Shown here: positions 47,149 through 47,203 of the stretch, one piece after another | Layout of the letters: each line of letters starts with the position of its first letter | Numbering within the stretch: position 1 is the first letter of the stretch | Assembly (NCBI RefSeq): GCF_030541005.1 | Contig: NZ_JASSVM010000013.1 | Location: 1-47,203 of the forward strand | Direction of reading: 5' to 3' | Source: Marinobacter sp. SS5-14b | Lineage (GTDB): Bacteria; Pseudomonadota; Gammaproteobacteria; Pseudomonadales; Oleiphilaceae | DNA: 47,203 nt | Translations under genes and position numbers: made by a program | Notes under the pieces: model-generated | What the model was told of the DNA's origin: nothing | The model's input: the letters and a program-made list of their open reading frames with translations, nothing else | Database searches by the model: none

Positions 47149-47203
47149 GCGCACCTCGAATTAGCAGTAAGCCGGTGAGTTTTTCGGCGGTTTTCGGAAG
47201 CGG

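Overview
The window looks like the chromosome of a marine gammaproteobacterium of the Marinobacter group. The best single marker is a 661-residue two-domain fatty acyl-CoA/ACP reductase (11333-13318), which matches my memory of the M. aquaeolei/hydrocarbonoclasticus VT8 enzyme at nearly every position. The rest is core gene content in orders also known from Pseudomonas (rnt-pyrC-motY; mtnA/mtaD-ubiG-mupP-yciK; mltF/purL; NUDIX-gamma carbonic anhydrase-purT). No database search was possible; family names come from motifs and recalled homologues.

Left edge, 1-7646: an accessory segment next to the 3' end of a tRNA-Arg(CCU) gene (7647-7723, minus). It holds a type I restriction-modification operon, hsdR-hsdM-hsdS (minus), whose hsdS is cut to about 110 codons. 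It also holds an orphan polymorphic toxin (4593-6848, plus), a tightly coupled putative immunity gene (6851-7396), and a second small gene behind it that is frameshifted just after its start codon (7428-7638). This is the part of the window most likely to contain something undescribed.

7735-20096: a periplasmic M16 zinc protease, a small hypothetical gene, and the fatty alcohol-forming reductase. The reductase has a long leader with two near-identical dyad operators 33 bp apart. They are followed by RNase T and dihydroorotase, the flagellar T-ring protein MotY, and a divergent pair of an HDAC-type deacylase and a Pat-like protein acetyltransferase.

20097-27177: a compact eight-gene minus-strand run, mtaD-ubiG-mupP-yciK-glutaredoxin-yaaA-DUF2788-rdgC. 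It covers methylthioadenosine salvage, ubiquinone synthesis, muropeptide recycling, peroxide protection and recombination control. Divergent mtnA supplies the next MTA-salvage step.

27166-38821: an Xre-type regulator overlapping the Prc/Tsp tail-specific protease, a two-gene beta-oxidation operon (thiolase plus multifunctional protein), a ComFB-like protein, a large DUF349 coiled-coil protein, RecX, and the lytic transglycosylase MltF.

39093-47203: purL and purT (both purine synthesis) bracket a NIF3-like small protein, two NUDIX hydrolases, a gamma-carbonic anhydrase and a DUF1289 protein. A 435-bp AT-rich gap after purL carries a strong terminator, a promoter candidate and three good DnaA boxes. 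The window ends in two tandem strong promoters with GC-rich discriminators of the kind that drive ribosomal RNA operons, so an rrn operon probably starts just beyond position 47203.
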